A DNA stretch of 47,289 bases from Allobosea sp. AAP35 (GTDB taxonomy: Bacteria > Pseudomonadota > Alphaproteobacteria > Rhizobiales > Beijerinckiaceae): the NCBI RefSeq assembly GCF_001295925.1, contig NZ_LJHQ01000027.1, positions 1-47,289 of the forward strand. Direction: 5' to 3'. Below the pieces are notes generated by a model. It had not been told where the DNA came from. It did not search any database and saw only the letters and a list, made by a program, of their open reading frames with translations. Each line of letters begins with the position of its first letter. Positions within the stretch are counted from its first letter, which is position 1. Shown here in pieces: positions 18,427-27,499 of this stretch. The translations under genes were made by a program, and so were the position numbers.

Positions 18427-19235
18427 CCCCCGCAGATCTCGAACGGCGCTATTATGCGGTGCTGGGCCTCGTCAGCGAGGCCAGCCGCATGGCGCTGGGC
18501 TATTTCAACAAGAGCGACAGCCTCGGCATCACCATGAAGGGCGCGCAGGACTGGCTGACGCTGGCCGATGGCGCGGTCGAGGATTTCCTGCGCCAGCGCC
18601 TCACGGTGATGTTTCCCGGAGACGGGATCATCGGCGAGGAGGGTGGCGGGCAGGCCTCAGATGCGGTCTGGATCATCGACCCGATCGACGGCACCGCGAA
18701 TTTCGCCCGCGGCGACCGCAACTGGTGCATCTCGATCGGCTTTCTTCTGAACGGCGTGCCCGTAATCGGCATCATCGCCGCCCCGGCGATGGAGGAGGTC
18801 TATGCCGCCCGACGCGGGCAGGGCGCCACCATGAACGGGCAGCCGATCAGCGTCTCCGGCGCCACCGACATCGCCCGCGCCGCTGTCGAACTCGGCTGGT
18901 CGACCCGGGTGCCGGCCGCGCGTTATCTCGCGGTGATCGAGCGCGGTTATGCAGCAGGCGCCGCGATGAAGCGCTCCGGTTCGGGCGCGCTTGGCATCTG
19001 CCACGTCGCGATCGGCCGCAGCGACGCCTATGCCGAACTCCACATCAATGCGTGGGACGTCGCGGCGGGTCTGGTCATCGCCAGCGAGGCGGGCGCGGCG
19101 GTGAATGATTTTTTTGCAGGGGACGGCATCGCGACCGGCAATCCGGTCCTGTGCTGCACGCCCGCATTGCGCGCGGAACTGGAGGCGATGACCGGGATTG
19201 CCTCCCTGTCACCCCAAGCTGAACGTCACGCATAA
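18423..19235 (+). CDS. inositol monophosphatase family protein
   Basis: A 270-aa Mg-dependent phosphatase of the IMPase/FBPase superfamily. Metal and phosphate motifs are present: GEE at 71-73, DPIDGT at 86-91 (with ANFARG) and the C-terminal WDVAAG near 206. It could dephosphorylate inositol phosphate, or a sugar or nucleotide phosphate (histidinol-P and PAP are alternatives in this family). The start codon overlaps the stop of the iolG-like gene, so the two are coupled and probably act in one inositol or sugar pathway. Confidence 0.85.
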   Translation: MTPADLERRYYAVLGLVSEASRMALGYFNKSDSLGITMKGAQDWLTLADGAVEDFLRQRLTVMFPGDGIIGEEGGGQASDAVWIIDPIDGTANFARGDRNWCISIGFLLNGVPVIGIIAAPAMEEVYAARRGQGATMNGQPISVSGATDIARAAVELGWSTRVPAARYLAVIERGYAAGAAMKRSGSGALGICHVAIGRSDAYAELHINAWDVAAGLVIASEAGAAVNDFFAGDGIATGNPVLCCTPALRAELEAMTGIASLSPQAERHA

Positions 19236-19247
19236 GCGGCCGACGGA

Positions 19248-19691
19248 TCAGGCCGCGACGGCGACCTGCAGCATGCGCATAGCCGTGGCGAGTTCAGGCT
19301 CGTCGACGAGGTTCGCGGCATCGTCGAGGCTGAACCAGCGGCTTTCGCGCTGCCCCTGCTCCGGCCAGGTTTCGAACTGGCGCTCGACATCGAGGCGAAA
19401 CAGCGTGGCTTCGCACAGGACGAAGTGGTCCGACATCCGCTTCCAATAGGTGTAGCGCCCGATCGGCTCCGACGTGATTTGCCCCACCACGCCCGCCTCT
19501 TCATAGGCCTCGCGCGCCGCCGCCTCGGCTGGCGTCAACCCCTTGATCGGCCAGCCCTTGGGCACGATCCAGCGCTGCGTCGTCCGCGACGTCACGAGCA
19601 GGACCTCCATGGCTCCGCTGCTCCGATAGCGGATCGGCATGGCGGCGACCTGTGCCCGAATGCTTCCAGGTGCGCGTTTTGTCTTCTTCAT
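19248..19691 (-). CDS. Nudix hydrolase
   Basis: A 147-aa Nudix-fold protein. The box region reads PKGWPIKGLTPAEAAAREAYEEAGV: the REAYEEAG core with its catalytic glutamates is intact, but the first conserved Glu of the box (G-x5-E) is Leu. The residues KGWPIKG and WKRMSDHF are reminiscent of the diphosphoinositol-polyphosphate type common in alphaproteobacteria. The substrate is unknown, probably a nucleoside or inositol diphosphate compound. Start ATG 19691 has GGAGGAGGGG about 12 bases upstream; ATG 19715 overlaps that site. It is convergent with the IMPase-family gene. Confidence 0.8.
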   Translation of the reverse strand: MKKTKRAPGSIRAQVAAMPIRYRSSGAMEVLLVTSRTTQRWIVPKGWPIKGLTPAEAAAREAYEEAGVVGQITSEPIGRYTYWKRMSDHFVLCEATLFRLDVERQFETWPEQGQRESRWFSLDDAANLVDEPELATAMRMLQVAVAA

Positions 19692-19899
19692 CGATCGGCG
19701 GTGCCCCTCCTCCATCTAACGAGCGGAGGGCCGATTCGTTCGACCCGCCCTGCGAAATAGATATTGCGGCTGCGGGTCGATATGGAAAGCCTATTCCGCG
19801 TGCCCTCCTGCCTCATTTAGGGGCTCGCGGTGCTCGAACAAGACAGCTGCAGCGAATCCTGCGGCCTTTTGAGCCATATGCGGCGAAGGAACGCGCCCG

Positions 19900-21189
19900 T
19901 CAGCCGGACACGGTTTCGACCCCGCACCACTCCGCCACGAACAGCGCCATCGACCCCGTGATCCGCTTCAGCGAGGCGAGGCTGACGCGCTCGTCGAAGG
20001 CGTGGATGTTCTCGCCCATCGGCCCGTAGCAGAGCGCCGGGATCTTGTCGTAGAGCGCATGAACGCGGGCATCGAGATAGGCCGGCGTCATGAAGGATTG
20101 CAGCGGCTTGCCGAGCGCCGCTTCATGCGCGCGGCCGAGCACGGCTTCGGCCTCGCTGCCGGGCTCCAGCACATAGCCCTCGGCCCAGAAGCCGTTGAAG
20201 GTCACCCTGGGCGGATTATTGGCCAGGAACGCATCGGCGCGCGAAGCGGCGCGAATGCAATCCTCGATCCGGCGCGCGATCTCCCGCGCCTCGACCCCGG
20301 GATAAAGCCCGACGCGACAATCGACCCGGCACCAGCACGGCACGGACGAGGCCCAGTCGCCGCCCTCGATCTTGCCGATGTTAAGGTTGATCGGATGGGC
20401 CTGATCCTCGAAATGCGCGCGGCCGACCTTCTCGGCGTTGAACTCCGCCTCGAGTCCGCGCAGCGCCGCGATCACGCGATAGGCGGCGTCGATGGCGTTC
20501 GCGCCGGCCCCCATTTCGCGCACATGCACCGGCACGCCGCGAACCTCGAACTGGAACCAGATCACGCCCGCATTGGCCCGCGCCAGCATTTCGTATTCCG
20601 GCTCGGGGATCAGCGCGGCCTGCGCACGATAGCCGCGCAGATGCGTCATCAGCGCGCCGTTCCCGGTCGATTCCTCCTCCACCACCGATTCGAGGTAGAC
20701 CGTTGCCGCCGGCTGCAGGCCGATGCGCCTGAGCGCGTCGAGACAGGCGAAATTGGCGGCGTGTCCCGCTTTCATGTCGGCGCCGCCGCGGCCATAAAGC
20801 CAGTCGCCCTCGATCACGGGGTCGAAGGGCGCATGCGTCCATTGATCGACCGGGCCGGTCGGCACCACATCGACATGCCCCTGCAGGATCAGCGAACGTC
20901 CGGTTTCCGCGCGGGGATGATGGATGCCGACGACGATCGGCGCGTCCGAGTGATGTTCGGAGAACGGCGCGCCGCCGGGATGGGCCTTGATCAGCGCCTC
21001 GTCCATCTTGAAGCGGTCCATCGTGAAGCCGCGCTCCTTCAGCGCCCGGAACACGAAATCCTGGCAGGCATGCTCCTGCCCGCGCAGCGAGGGGAACCGG
21101 ATCAGCTCCTGGGTGAAGGCGATCTGCTGCGCGAAGCCGGCTTCGACGGAGGCAAGGATCGCGTCGCGCAAGGCGGTGTCGAGAGGCAT
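19900..21189 (-). CDS. M20-family deacylase/dipeptidase (ArgE/DapE-like)
   Basis: A 429-aa metal-dependent amidohydrolase. Metal ligands and the catalytic Glu are visible: GHVDVVP with His105 and Asp107, YGRGGADMKAG with Asp138, EEE at 171-173, and a C-terminal His in MGENIHAFDE. Between them lies the lid/dimerisation domain (about 200-320). It belongs to the ArgE/DapE family of deacylases; the acyl substrate is not known and it need not act in Arg or Lys synthesis. Start ATG 21189 is set by GGAG 9 bases upstream. It is divergent from a MarR-type regulator, its likely controller. Confidence 0.85.
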   Translation of the reverse strand: MPLDTALRDAILASVEAGFAQQIAFTQELIRFPSLRGQEHACQDFVFRALKERGFTMDRFKMDEALIKAHPGGAPFSEHHSDAPIVVGIHHPRAETGRSLILQGHVDVVPTGPVDQWTHAPFDPVIEGDWLYGRGGADMKAGHAANFACLDALRRIGLQPAATVYLESVVEEESTGNGALMTHLRGYRAQAALIPEPEYEMLARANAGVIWFQFEVRGVPVHVREMGAGANAIDAAYRVIAALRGLEAEFNAEKVGRAHFEDQAHPINLNIGKIEGGDWASSVPCWCRVDCRVGLYPGVEAREIARRIEDCIRAASRADAFLANNPPRVTFNGFWAEGYVLEPGSEAEAVLGRAHEAALGKPLQSFMTPAYLDARVHALYDKIPALCYGPMGENIHAFDERVSLASLKRITGSMALFVAEWCGVETVSG

Positions 21190-21398
21190 GGGCAAGGCTC
21201 CGTCGGGGGGTGCGTTTGGCGTCGCGGCGCCGCCGCAAGACGCATGCCGCTTCACGCGGACAGCCGGGACAAGCTGCGTCAGCAGCGTCACCGGGGCAAC
21301 CGCCTTATTGGCCGAGACTGGAGAGTGCGTGGGACCGATCACCTTGCTAGGTGCGGCCGCCGCATGTGAGATGCGCGTCACTGATGTCGGGATGAGAG

Positions 21399-21992
21399 AT
21401 GTCTTCGACCAAGCGCGACAGAGCCGATGGGGAGCGCAACGTGCTGGATCTGCGCGGCTATGTTCCCTATTTCCTGACCGCGATCTCCAACACCTGGTCA
21501 CGCAGCTCCTCGCGCCTTTATCTGGAACGCTTCGGCGTCGGCGTCACGGAATGGCGGGTGATCTCACAATTGGCGATCGAGCCGCGCATCGCCGCGCAGC
21601 GCATCTGCGAGGTCATCGGCCTCGACAAGGGTGCGGTCAGCCGCAGCGTCGCGGCGCTCGTCGCGGCCGGGCATGTCACGGAGTTTGCGGATGGCCGCGA
21701 TGCCCGCCGCCAGCTGCTGCAGCTGACCGCCAGCGGCCATGCCCTGCACGACCGTCTGATCACGCTCGCCATCGCGCGCGAGCAGATCATGCTGGAGGGG
21801 TTCACAGCCCAGGAGCGGACACAGCTGCTCGGCTTCCTGCACCGGCTCCAGGCCCGCCTGCCTGCGCTGCGCGATGGGCAGGAAAAGGGGAGGTTGGGCG
21901 AGGCAGAGGCGGACGAGCCCCGGATGGAAAAGCCTCGGGGGGGCGAGGTTTCGCCGCGAAGCGAAGGCCGCGACACAGACGAGCGGCGGTGA
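21399..21992 (+). CDS. MarR-family transcriptional regulator
   Basis: A 197-aa protein with the MarR winged helix. It has an N-terminal helix (FLTAISNTWSRSSSRLYLERFG), the recognition region RICEVIGLDKGAVSRSVAALVAAGHV (about 68-93) and the wing FADGRDARRQLLQLT. The C-terminal 40 residues are charged and look disordered. It is divergent from the M20 deacylase across 209 bp in which no convincing palindrome could be seen. MarR proteins usually repress a neighbour and release on binding a small aromatic or acidic ligand. Confidence 0.85.
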   Translation: MSSTKRDRADGERNVLDLRGYVPYFLTAISNTWSRSSSRLYLERFGVGVTEWRVISQLAIEPRIAAQRICEVIGLDKGAVSRSVAALVAAGHVTEFADGRDARRQLLQLTASGHALHDRLITLAIAREQIMLEGFTAQERTQLLGFLHRLQARLPALRDGQEKGRLGEAEADEPRMEKPRGGEVSPRSEGRDTDERR

Positions 21993-21998
21993 TCGCGC

Positions 21999-22250
21999 TC
22001 ACCAGCGGCGGTAGCCATAGCCGAAGCCATAGCCGCCATAGGGGCCGCTGAAATCGCGATAGGCGAAGGCACGGCGGCTGTCGGCCCGGTCGAGGTCGAT
22101 CTGCTGCAGGCAGTTGGCGAAGGCATCCGTGCCGGTGCGGAAGCCGTAGCCCCGGCATTGCTCGGCATCGAGCGCGCGCCGCTCCTCGATCGTGATGCAG
22201 CCGCCCAGACCCAGGGCAAGCGCCAAGACGGCGATCGATGCGATCTTCAT
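21999..22250 (-). CDS. small lipoprotein
   Basis: An 83-aa protein with a lipoprotein signal peptide: MKIAS, a hydrophobic run, and lipobox LGGC with Cys18. The mature part has two more cysteines (EQCRGYGF and ANCLQQ) and a Tyr/Gly-rich end (YGGYGFGYGYRRW). Similar short lipoproteins occur widely in Hyphomicrobiales without assigned function. It stops 6 bp from the stop of the MarR gene (convergent). Confidence 0.7.
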   Translation of the reverse strand: MKIASIAVLALALGLGGCITIEERRALDAEQCRGYGFRTGTDAFANCLQQIDLDRADSRRAFAYRDFSGPYGGYGFGYGYRRW

Positions 22251-22355
22251 AATCGGTCATCCTTCAATAGCGCAGCGGTGTCATCCAAGGCTTGAAATTG
22301 CGCCGAGATTGCGAGCGGCCCCATGCCCGGAGGAGCGGCCGCGGCAACGGCGGCC

Positions 22356-22640
22356 TCAATCCCAAGGCGAATCCACCTTGCACCGATAACCCACGAAGCA
22401 CTGCGCCGTGTCGCGGCTCGGCACATAGGCGGGCTCCAGAAAGTCGCCATGTTGGCAGAAGCCGCGGTCGCGCACGAAACGGTCGAAGGTGTGGCCGCCG
22501 GTGCCCAGCACGATCGCGCCATTGGCTGCAACGCTCTGGCGGTTGGCCGCACAGCTTCGCTCGGGCGTCGAGGGTCGCGGCTGGGCCATGGCCGCTCCGG
22601 CCGCCAGCACCAGCATCAGGGACAGGGTCACACGGGTCAT
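22356..22640 (-). CDS. small secreted four-cysteine protein
   Basis: A 94-aa protein with a signal peptide (MTRVTLSLMLVLAAGAAMA, cleavage near residue 19-20) and four cysteines in the mature part (30, 62, 81, 87), which fit two disulphides in the periplasm. No family is recognised. It lies on the same strand as the small lipoprotein, 105 bp upstream of it, and is divergent from dapD. Confidence 0.65.
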   Translation of the reverse strand: MTRVTLSLMLVLAAGAAMAQPRPSTPERSCAANRQSVAANGAIVLGTGGHTFDRFVRDRGFCQHGDFLEPAYVPSRDTAQCFVGYRCKVDSPWD

Positions 22641-22744
22641 GGCGGCCTCCGGCTAGGGATCACGATGGCAGTCTAACACGCCTGGGGCCACCGTCGTTCC
22701 TCCCGCGCACTGCGTCAGGCCGTTGCCGGTCCCGGGCGCGCTGC

Positions 22745-22773
22745 TTGACGCCGCGCCGCCCATCCGCCATCGC
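22745..22773 (+). promoter_or_regulatory. weak candidate dapD promoter
   Basis: TTGACG at 22745-22750, 17 bases, then CATCGC at 22768-22773, ending 38 bp before the dapD ATG. The -35 box is good and the -10 is poor. The call rests on position and the -35 only. Confidence 0.25.
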
Positions 22774-22811
22774 TCCCGCGTTTTCGCAAAAAGAACGCCG
22801 GAGCTCTCACC

Positions 22812-23654
22812 ATGTCGCTGACCGATCTCGCCGCCACCATCGACGCCGCCTGGGAGGCCCGCGCCGAGATCGGCATCAACACCACGGGCGCGGTGCGCGA
22901 GGCGGTCGAGCAGGCGATCGAGATGCTCGATGCAGGCCAGGCCCGCGTCGCGGAAAAACAGGGCACTGAGTGGGTCGTGCATCAGTGGCTCAAGAAAGCG
23001 GTGCTGCTGTCCTTCCGCCTGACCGACAACATGATCATCGCCAACGGCCCCGGCGATGCCGTGTTCTGGGACAAGGTGCCGTCGAAATTCGCCGGCTGGG
23101 GCGAGAACCGCTTCCGCGCCGCGGGCTTCCGCGTGGTGCCGCCGGCCGCCGCGCGCAAGGGCTCGTTCCTGGCGCCAAACGTCGTGCTGATGCCCTCCTT
23201 CGTCAACATCGGCGCCTATGTCGATTCAGGCACCATGGTCGACACCTGGGCGACGGTCGGCTCCTGCGCCCAGATCGGCAAGAATGTGCATCTGTCGGGC
23301 GGTGTCGGCATTGGCGGTGTGCTCGAGCCGCTGCAGGCCAACCCGACCATCATCGAGGACAACTGCTTCATCGGCGCCCGCTCCGAGGTCGTCGAGGGCG
23401 TCATCGTCGGTGAGGGCTCTGTGCTGTCGATGGGCGTGTTCATCTCGGCCTCGACCAAGATCGTCGATCGCGCCACGGGCGTCATCCATATTGGCAAGGT
23501 GCCGCCCTATTCGGTCGTGGTGCCGGGCTCGCTGCCGGGCAAGCCCTTCCCGGACGGAACGCCCGGCCCCTCGCTCTCCTGCGCCGTCATCGTCAAGACG
23601 GTCGATGCGCAGACGCGCTCGAAGACCGGCATCAACGAATTGCTGCGGGATTGA
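22812..23654 (+). CDS. dapD: 2,3,4,5-tetrahydropyridine-2,6-dicarboxylate N-succinyltransferase
   Basis: A 280-aa enzyme of the succinylase branch of lysine/meso-diaminopimelate synthesis; it transfers succinyl from succinyl-CoA. The N-terminal helical domain (to about 100) is followed by a left-handed beta-helix of hexapeptide repeats. Clear family segments are [52 protein letters not shown] and the C-terminal [19 protein letters not shown]. Length equals the family norm. The ATG has GGAG 8 bases upstream. A terminator-like hairpin follows the gene. Confidence 0.95.
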   Translation: MSLTDLAATIDAAWEARAEIGINTTGAVREAVEQAIEMLDAGQARVAEKQGTEWVVHQWLKKAVLLSFRLTDNMIIANGPGDAVFWDKVPSKFAGWGENRFRAAGFRVVPPAAARKGSFLAPNVVLMPSFVNIGAYVDSGTMVDTWATVGSCAQIGKNVHLSGGVGIGGVLEPLQANPTIIEDNCFIGARSEVVEGVIVGEGSVLSMGVFISASTKIVDRATGVIHIGKVPPYSVVVPGSLPGKPFPDGTPGPSLSCAVIVKTVDAQTRSKTGINELLRD

Positions 23655-23655
23655 T

Positions 23656-23703
23656 CTGAAGCGCCCGCCCCGAGCGATGGGAGACGTTGCTCGGGGTCTT
23701 CAG
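23656..23703. terminator. hairpin between dapD and the CoA-transferase operon
   Basis: CCCCGAGC (23668-23675) pairs with GCTCGGGG (23689-23696), and an outer stem CTGAAG (23656-23661) pairs with CTTCAG (23698-23703). It lies just after the dapD stop and 28 bp from the convergent CoA-transferase stop, so it may end transcripts from both sides. No long T-run is present. Confidence 0.55.
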
Positions 23704-23731
23704 AACCAAGACCATTGCGTTTGTGGCGCGC

Positions 23732-24385
23732 TCAGACCGCCACGGTGAACGACACCCCGGTCTTCGCCTTGATCTCGTCGAGGGTGACGCCTTCGGCGAG
23801 CTCGATCAGCGTCATGCCGCCGCCAGCCTCGTCGATGGTGAAGACGCCCAGATCGGTGATCACCATATCGACGACGCCGGCTCCGGTGAGCGGCAAGTCA
23901 CAGGCCGACAGGAGCTTCGGCGATTCCGTGCCGTCCTTGTTCCTGGCCACGTGCTCCATCACCACGACGACCTTCTTGACGCCGGCGACGAGGTCCATGG
24001 CGCCGCCCATGCCCTTCACCATCTTGCCGGGGATCATCCAGTTAGCGAGGTCGCCATTCTGCGCCACCTGCATGGCCCCCAGGATGGAGAGGTCGATATG
24101 GCCGCCGCGGATCATCCCGAAGGAATCGGCGGAGGAGAAGAAGCTCGTCGTCTTGAGTTCGGTGATGGTCTGCTTGCCGGCATTGATCAGGTCCGGATCC
24201 TCGTCGCCCTCATAGGGGAACGGGCCCATGCCGAGCATGCCGTTCTCGGATTGGAGCTGCACCGACATGCCGTCGGGGATGTAGTTGGAGACCAGCGTCG
24301 GGATACCGATGCCGAGATTGACGTAAAAACCGTCCTTCAGCTCCCGGGCGGCGCGCTGTGCGATCTGTTCGCGGGTCCATGCCAT
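23732..24385 (-). CDS. scoB: 3-oxoacid CoA-transferase subunit B
   Basis: A 217-aa beta subunit. The catalytic glutamate lies in LQSENGMLG (Glu47), which forms the glutamyl-CoA thioester. [13 protein letters not shown] and [14 protein letters not shown] are further family segments. With subunit A it moves CoA from succinyl-CoA to acetoacetate or a related 3-oxo acid (SCOT), or to 3-oxoadipate (PcaIJ). No other pca gene is near, so the SCOT role is preferred. It follows subunit A by 71 bp. Confidence 0.88.
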   Translation of the reverse strand: MAWTREQIAQRAARELKDGFYVNLGIGIPTLVSNYIPDGMSVQLQSENGMLGMGPFPYEGDEDPDLINAGKQTITELKTTSFFSSADSFGMIRGGHIDLSILGAMQVAQNGDLANWMIPGKMVKGMGGAMDLVAGVKKVVVVMEHVARNKDGTESPKLLSACDLPLTGAGVVDMVITDLGVFTIDEAGGGMTLIELAEGVTLDEIKAKTGVSFTVAV

Positions 24386-24456
24386 GTCAAAGATTCCGAT
24401 CTGTCTCTTGCGCGAATTCTGATCGTCCGGCCGTCCCGGCCGAACGGAAAGCGCGC

Positions 24457-25161
24457 TCAGGCCGCACGCTTGCGGACGGTGCGCTGTTCGATGCGCTTGA
24501 CGCTCTGGGGCGTGTGCACGATGCGCTTCACGAAAATGCCGGGCGTGTGCATGTGGTCGGGGTCGATCTCGCCCGCCTCGACCAGATGCTCGACCTGGGC
24601 GATGGTCATGCGCGAGGCGCTCGCCATCATCGGATTGAAGTTGCGCGCGGTCTTTCGGTAGACGAGGTTGCCCTCGGTGTCGCCCTTCCAGGCATGCACC
24701 AGCGAGACATCGGCGAAGATGCCGCGCTCCAAGATGTAGCGCTCGCCGTCGAACTCACGCTCCTCCTTGCCCTCCGCCACCAGCGTGCCGACGCCGGTCT
24801 TGGTGAAGAAGGCCGGGATGCCGGCGCCGCCGGCCCGGATGCGCTCGGCCAGCGTGCCCTGGGGGGTGAATTCGAGCTCGAGCTGACCGGAAAGATAGAG
24901 CTCGGCGAAGAGCTTGTTCTCGCCGACATATGACGAGATCATCTTCCGGATCTGGCGGGTTTCGAGCAGGATGCCGAGACCCGCGCCATCGACGCCGGCA
25001 TTGTTGGAGACGAAGGTCAGATCCTTCGCGCCGCTCTCGCGCACCGCCTCGATCAGCACATCAGGAATGCCGCAAAGACCGAAGCCACCGGCCATCAGGG
25101 TCATGCCGTCCTTGATGACGCCGGCGAGAGCCGCCGTCGCGTCAGGAAAAACCTTCTTCAT
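24457..25161 (-). CDS. scoA: 3-oxoacid CoA-transferase subunit A
   Basis: A 234-aa alpha subunit with the CoA-binding motif [10 protein letters not shown] (about 22-31) and the segments [24 protein letters not shown] and [16 protein letters not shown], typical of the family. It forms the heteromeric enzyme with the downstream subunit B. The length is normal. The C-terminal basic tail ([13 protein letters not shown]) is also usual. The 71-bp gap to subunit B holds no obvious signal. Confidence 0.88.
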   Translation of the reverse strand: MKKVFPDATAALAGVIKDGMTLMAGGFGLCGIPDVLIEAVRESGAKDLTFVSNNAGVDGAGLGILLETRQIRKMISSYVGENKLFAELYLSGQLELEFTPQGTLAERIRAGGAGIPAFFTKTGVGTLVAEGKEEREFDGERYILERGIFADVSLVHAWKGDTEGNLVYRKTARNFNPMMASASRMTIAQVEHLVEAGEIDPDHMHTPGIFVKRIVHTPQSVKRIEQRTVRKRAA

Positions 25162-25313
25162 CGCATCGCCTTCTGCCGCTGAATGGTCGTGCCGACCGTC
25201 ACGCTACAGGACTAGCCGAGACGGCGGCAAGCAGGAATTGGCCGTTTGGCGATGCGCAAAGCCGGCCCGACGGGTCGGCTTTCGACAGGCCGTCAAGCGG
25301 ATCAGAGCCGCGC

Positions 25314-26951
25314 TTAGCGACGGAAGCCACCGCCGAGAACGCCGCCGATCGCGCCGCCGACGATCGTGCCGAGGATTGCGGCGCCAGCGGCGTCGCCGTT
25401 GCTGTTGCCCCGCCCGGCGCGCTCGCGTTCCAGGTCGCGGCGGATCACCGGGTCGCGCTCATATTCCAGTCCGCGCTCCCCGTCGCGGGCAACGCCACGC
25501 GCGCTGCCCTGGCCGACGGGGTCGGTCGCCGTCGTGCGGGTGCGGGCGACGGACTTGGCCTCCTCGGCCAGCGCGCGCTGATAGGCCGGCTCGGTCTGCG
25601 CCCGCAATGCCTTGAGCTGCATCGCGGCGAGAAAGCCGGTCGCTTCCAGGCCGCGTGTCGATTGCCACTCCTTGATCGCGCTGCGCTGGCTGGGCCCGAA
25701 AGTGGCGCTGGCCTTGCCCGGCTTGAAGCCCGACAGGCTCAGCCGCCGCTGGAGTTCGCGCCGGTCCTTGGTCGACAGCTTGAGCGCGGCTTCCGTCTGA
25801 GCATTGCCGACCTCGGTCTTCATTGCCTCGTCGGCGATCGCCTGGCCGGTTTCACGCGACGACGGCAGCGCGGAGGCGGCAGCGGCCGCAGCCCCGGCAC
25901 CGAGAGCAGCTGCTCCGGCGGCGCCAGGAAGAGCGGCGACGTCGACAGGCTCCGGCCGCGCGAGGCGGTTCTTGGCGAAGGCGGCGAACTGGCCCGTGGG
26001 GAACGCGTCGAGATAGGCCTTGTAATCGCCCGGCGTGTTGCCGCGCTCGGCGGTTTCCCACATCCGGATATCCATCTGGGCGCGATCGAGGCCCATCGGC
26101 GCAGGCGCGGCCGGTGTCTGCACGGCGCCGTCGATCGCCTTGATCGTCACCGACGGATCGACGGCGGCGAGCTTTAGCGTCGGGTTCAGTTTGAATTCGC
26201 CGATGATCGAGGAGTTGGTCCAGGGCTTCTGCTTCTTGTTCGTCGACTCCCAGACATCGGCGCGAACCCGGTCCATCACCGTGGTGATCGACACTTCCGG
26301 CGTCTCGATATGCTTCAGTAGCGCGGCGGTGAAGGGGCTGTTGCCATCCTTCTCGCCGTCGAGCGCGGTCGAGCGCGGGTCGGTCGCAAACGCAATCAGG
26401 ATGCCGGACGCCGACTGGGTTTCGATCGCGGTCAGGCCCCGGGCCACCGAGCGGGACCTGGCGGCAAGCTGCGTCGCGAACGGGTTGTCGCGGCAGGCGT
26501 CGAGAATGAGGATGTTGACGCGCTCGTCGCGCTGCATCTGGCGCAGGATGAGCTGAACGTTGACCGCGCGAAAGTCGAGATCGGCCTCCGACTTCAACGT
26601 CGCATCGACCGGGATGAGATAGTTCTCGTCGCCCACCGCGATGCCGTGACCGGCGTAATAGACGATGCCGGCCTTGGCGCCATCGAGCTTCTGCGCGAAT
26701 TCCCGGACGATGCCGGTCATCTCGTCCATCTTGAGATCGTAGCCTTCGACGACCTCGAAGCCGAGACGCTTGAGCGAGGCGGAGATGGCGGTGGCGTCGC
26801 GCTGCGGGTTCGCCAGCCGCGGCACTGCCGTGTAGGCGCTGTTGCCGATCACCAGGGCGACGCGGCGATCGGGTGCGGCCTGCGCCGGGACAACCCAGGC
26901 CAGCGCGGCCACGGTCAGCATCCCCGCCACGGCGACGCGCCGTGCAGTCAT
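25314..26951 (-). CDS. exported caspase-fold protein with peptidoglycan-binding-like domain
   Basis: A 545-aa protein. A signal peptide (1-26, ending PAQAA) leads into a caspase (C14) domain at about 29-265. The catalytic His102 (YYAGHG) and Cys153 (ILDACRDNPF) are present. A SEL1/TPR-like segment follows (WETAERGNTPGDYKAYLDAFPTGQFA), then an Ala-rich linker and a PG_binding_1-like domain (about 420-475, RRLSLSGFKPGKASATFGPSQRSAI). A charged stretch and a C-terminal glycine zipper (AAILGTIVGGAIGGVLGGG) end the protein. ATG 26951 gives a compact signal peptide. A TTG at 27002 has a far better ribosome site (AGGGAGG, 5-base spacing) and would add 17 residues. Confidence 0.8.
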   Translation of the reverse strand: MTARRVAVAGMLTVAALAWVVPAQAAPDRRVALVIGNSAYTAVPRLANPQRDATAISASLKRLGFEVVEGYDLKMDEMTGIVREFAQKLDGAKAGIVYYAGHGIAVGDENYLIPVDATLKSEADLDFRAVNVQLILRQMQRDERVNILILDACRDNPFATQLAARSRSVARGLTAIETQSASGILIAFATDPRSTALDGEKDGNSPFTAALLKHIETPEVSITTVMDRVRADVWESTNKKQKPWTNSSIIGEFKLNPTLKLAAVDPSVTIKAIDGAVQTPAAPAPMGLDRAQMDIRMWETAERGNTPGDYKAYLDAFPTGQFAAFAKNRLARPEPVDVAALPGAAGAAALGAGAAAAAASALPSSRETGQAIADEAMKTEVGNAQTEAALKLSTKDRRELQRRLSLSGFKPGKASATFGPSQRSAIKEWQSTRGLEATGFLAAMQLKALRAQTEPAYQRALAEEAKSVARTRTTATDPVGQGSARGVARDGERGLEYERDPVIRRDLERERAGRGNSNGDAAGAAILGTIVGGAIGGVLGGGFRR

Positions 26952-27499
26952 GCGGATGGCTGCGAAGCTGGGCCCGATGTCCAAACCAAAAGCAAGACGC
27001 AAGGTAACCTCCCTGAACGGTCCGCCACGACAAGATCGGCCCCGTTTCACGCCGGCGGGAGCGTGCAACGGGAGGGCACCGTCACAGGACGGCCGCAGGA
27101 TCGCCAGGAAACAGGCCGAAATATTAATTCATTCTGCCGGCCGGGCAAACCCATTTCCTTGGGTCACCGTGGAGTCGACGGTTGTTTGTCGTTCGACCGA
27201 GGCTTCAGGTTCAAAATCGCCGCAGGCCGGCTTTCGGGTGCGCTTTATTCGCATGCGCCGGGGCGCGCATCCTCTGTTTGAAGGAGCGGCGGCCTGAACG
27301 AGCAGGCGTCTTGAAGACAGTCGGGCTAAAGACCGGGGAAACACCGCGTCCACGGGTAAGACGAAGGGATGAGCCAGGCTCCCCGGGGACGTTTGGCGGC
27401 CTTCCGGCGTTGACACATGCATCAGGCGCGGTGCAGCATTGCGTTCAAGGGAAACGGTCATAACAAGAAAGATAAAGATGACGATCGCAAGCGGTTGGC
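26952..27499. other. 548-bp divergent intergenic region, caspase-like gene / liv-type operon
   Basis: No convincing gene is seen in this region; the open frames in it have no family features. If the caspase gene starts at TTG 27002 its first 51 bp belong to that gene. The right end holds a good candidate promoter for the ABC operon (27410-27439). The rest, about 400 bp, shows no repeat or RNA structure that I can support. Confidence 0.4.
27410..27439 (+). promoter_or_regulatory. candidate promoter of the branched-chain-type ABC operon
   Basis: A perfect -35 TTGACA at 27410-27415, then 18 bases and CAGCAT at 27434-27439. The -10 matches three of six consensus bases. It lies 60 bp before the first ATG of the operon. 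Confidence 0.45.

Noticed and set aside
27182..27463. Small open frames before the liv-type operon
   Set aside because: No ribosome site, no family pattern, and they overlap the best promoter candidate.
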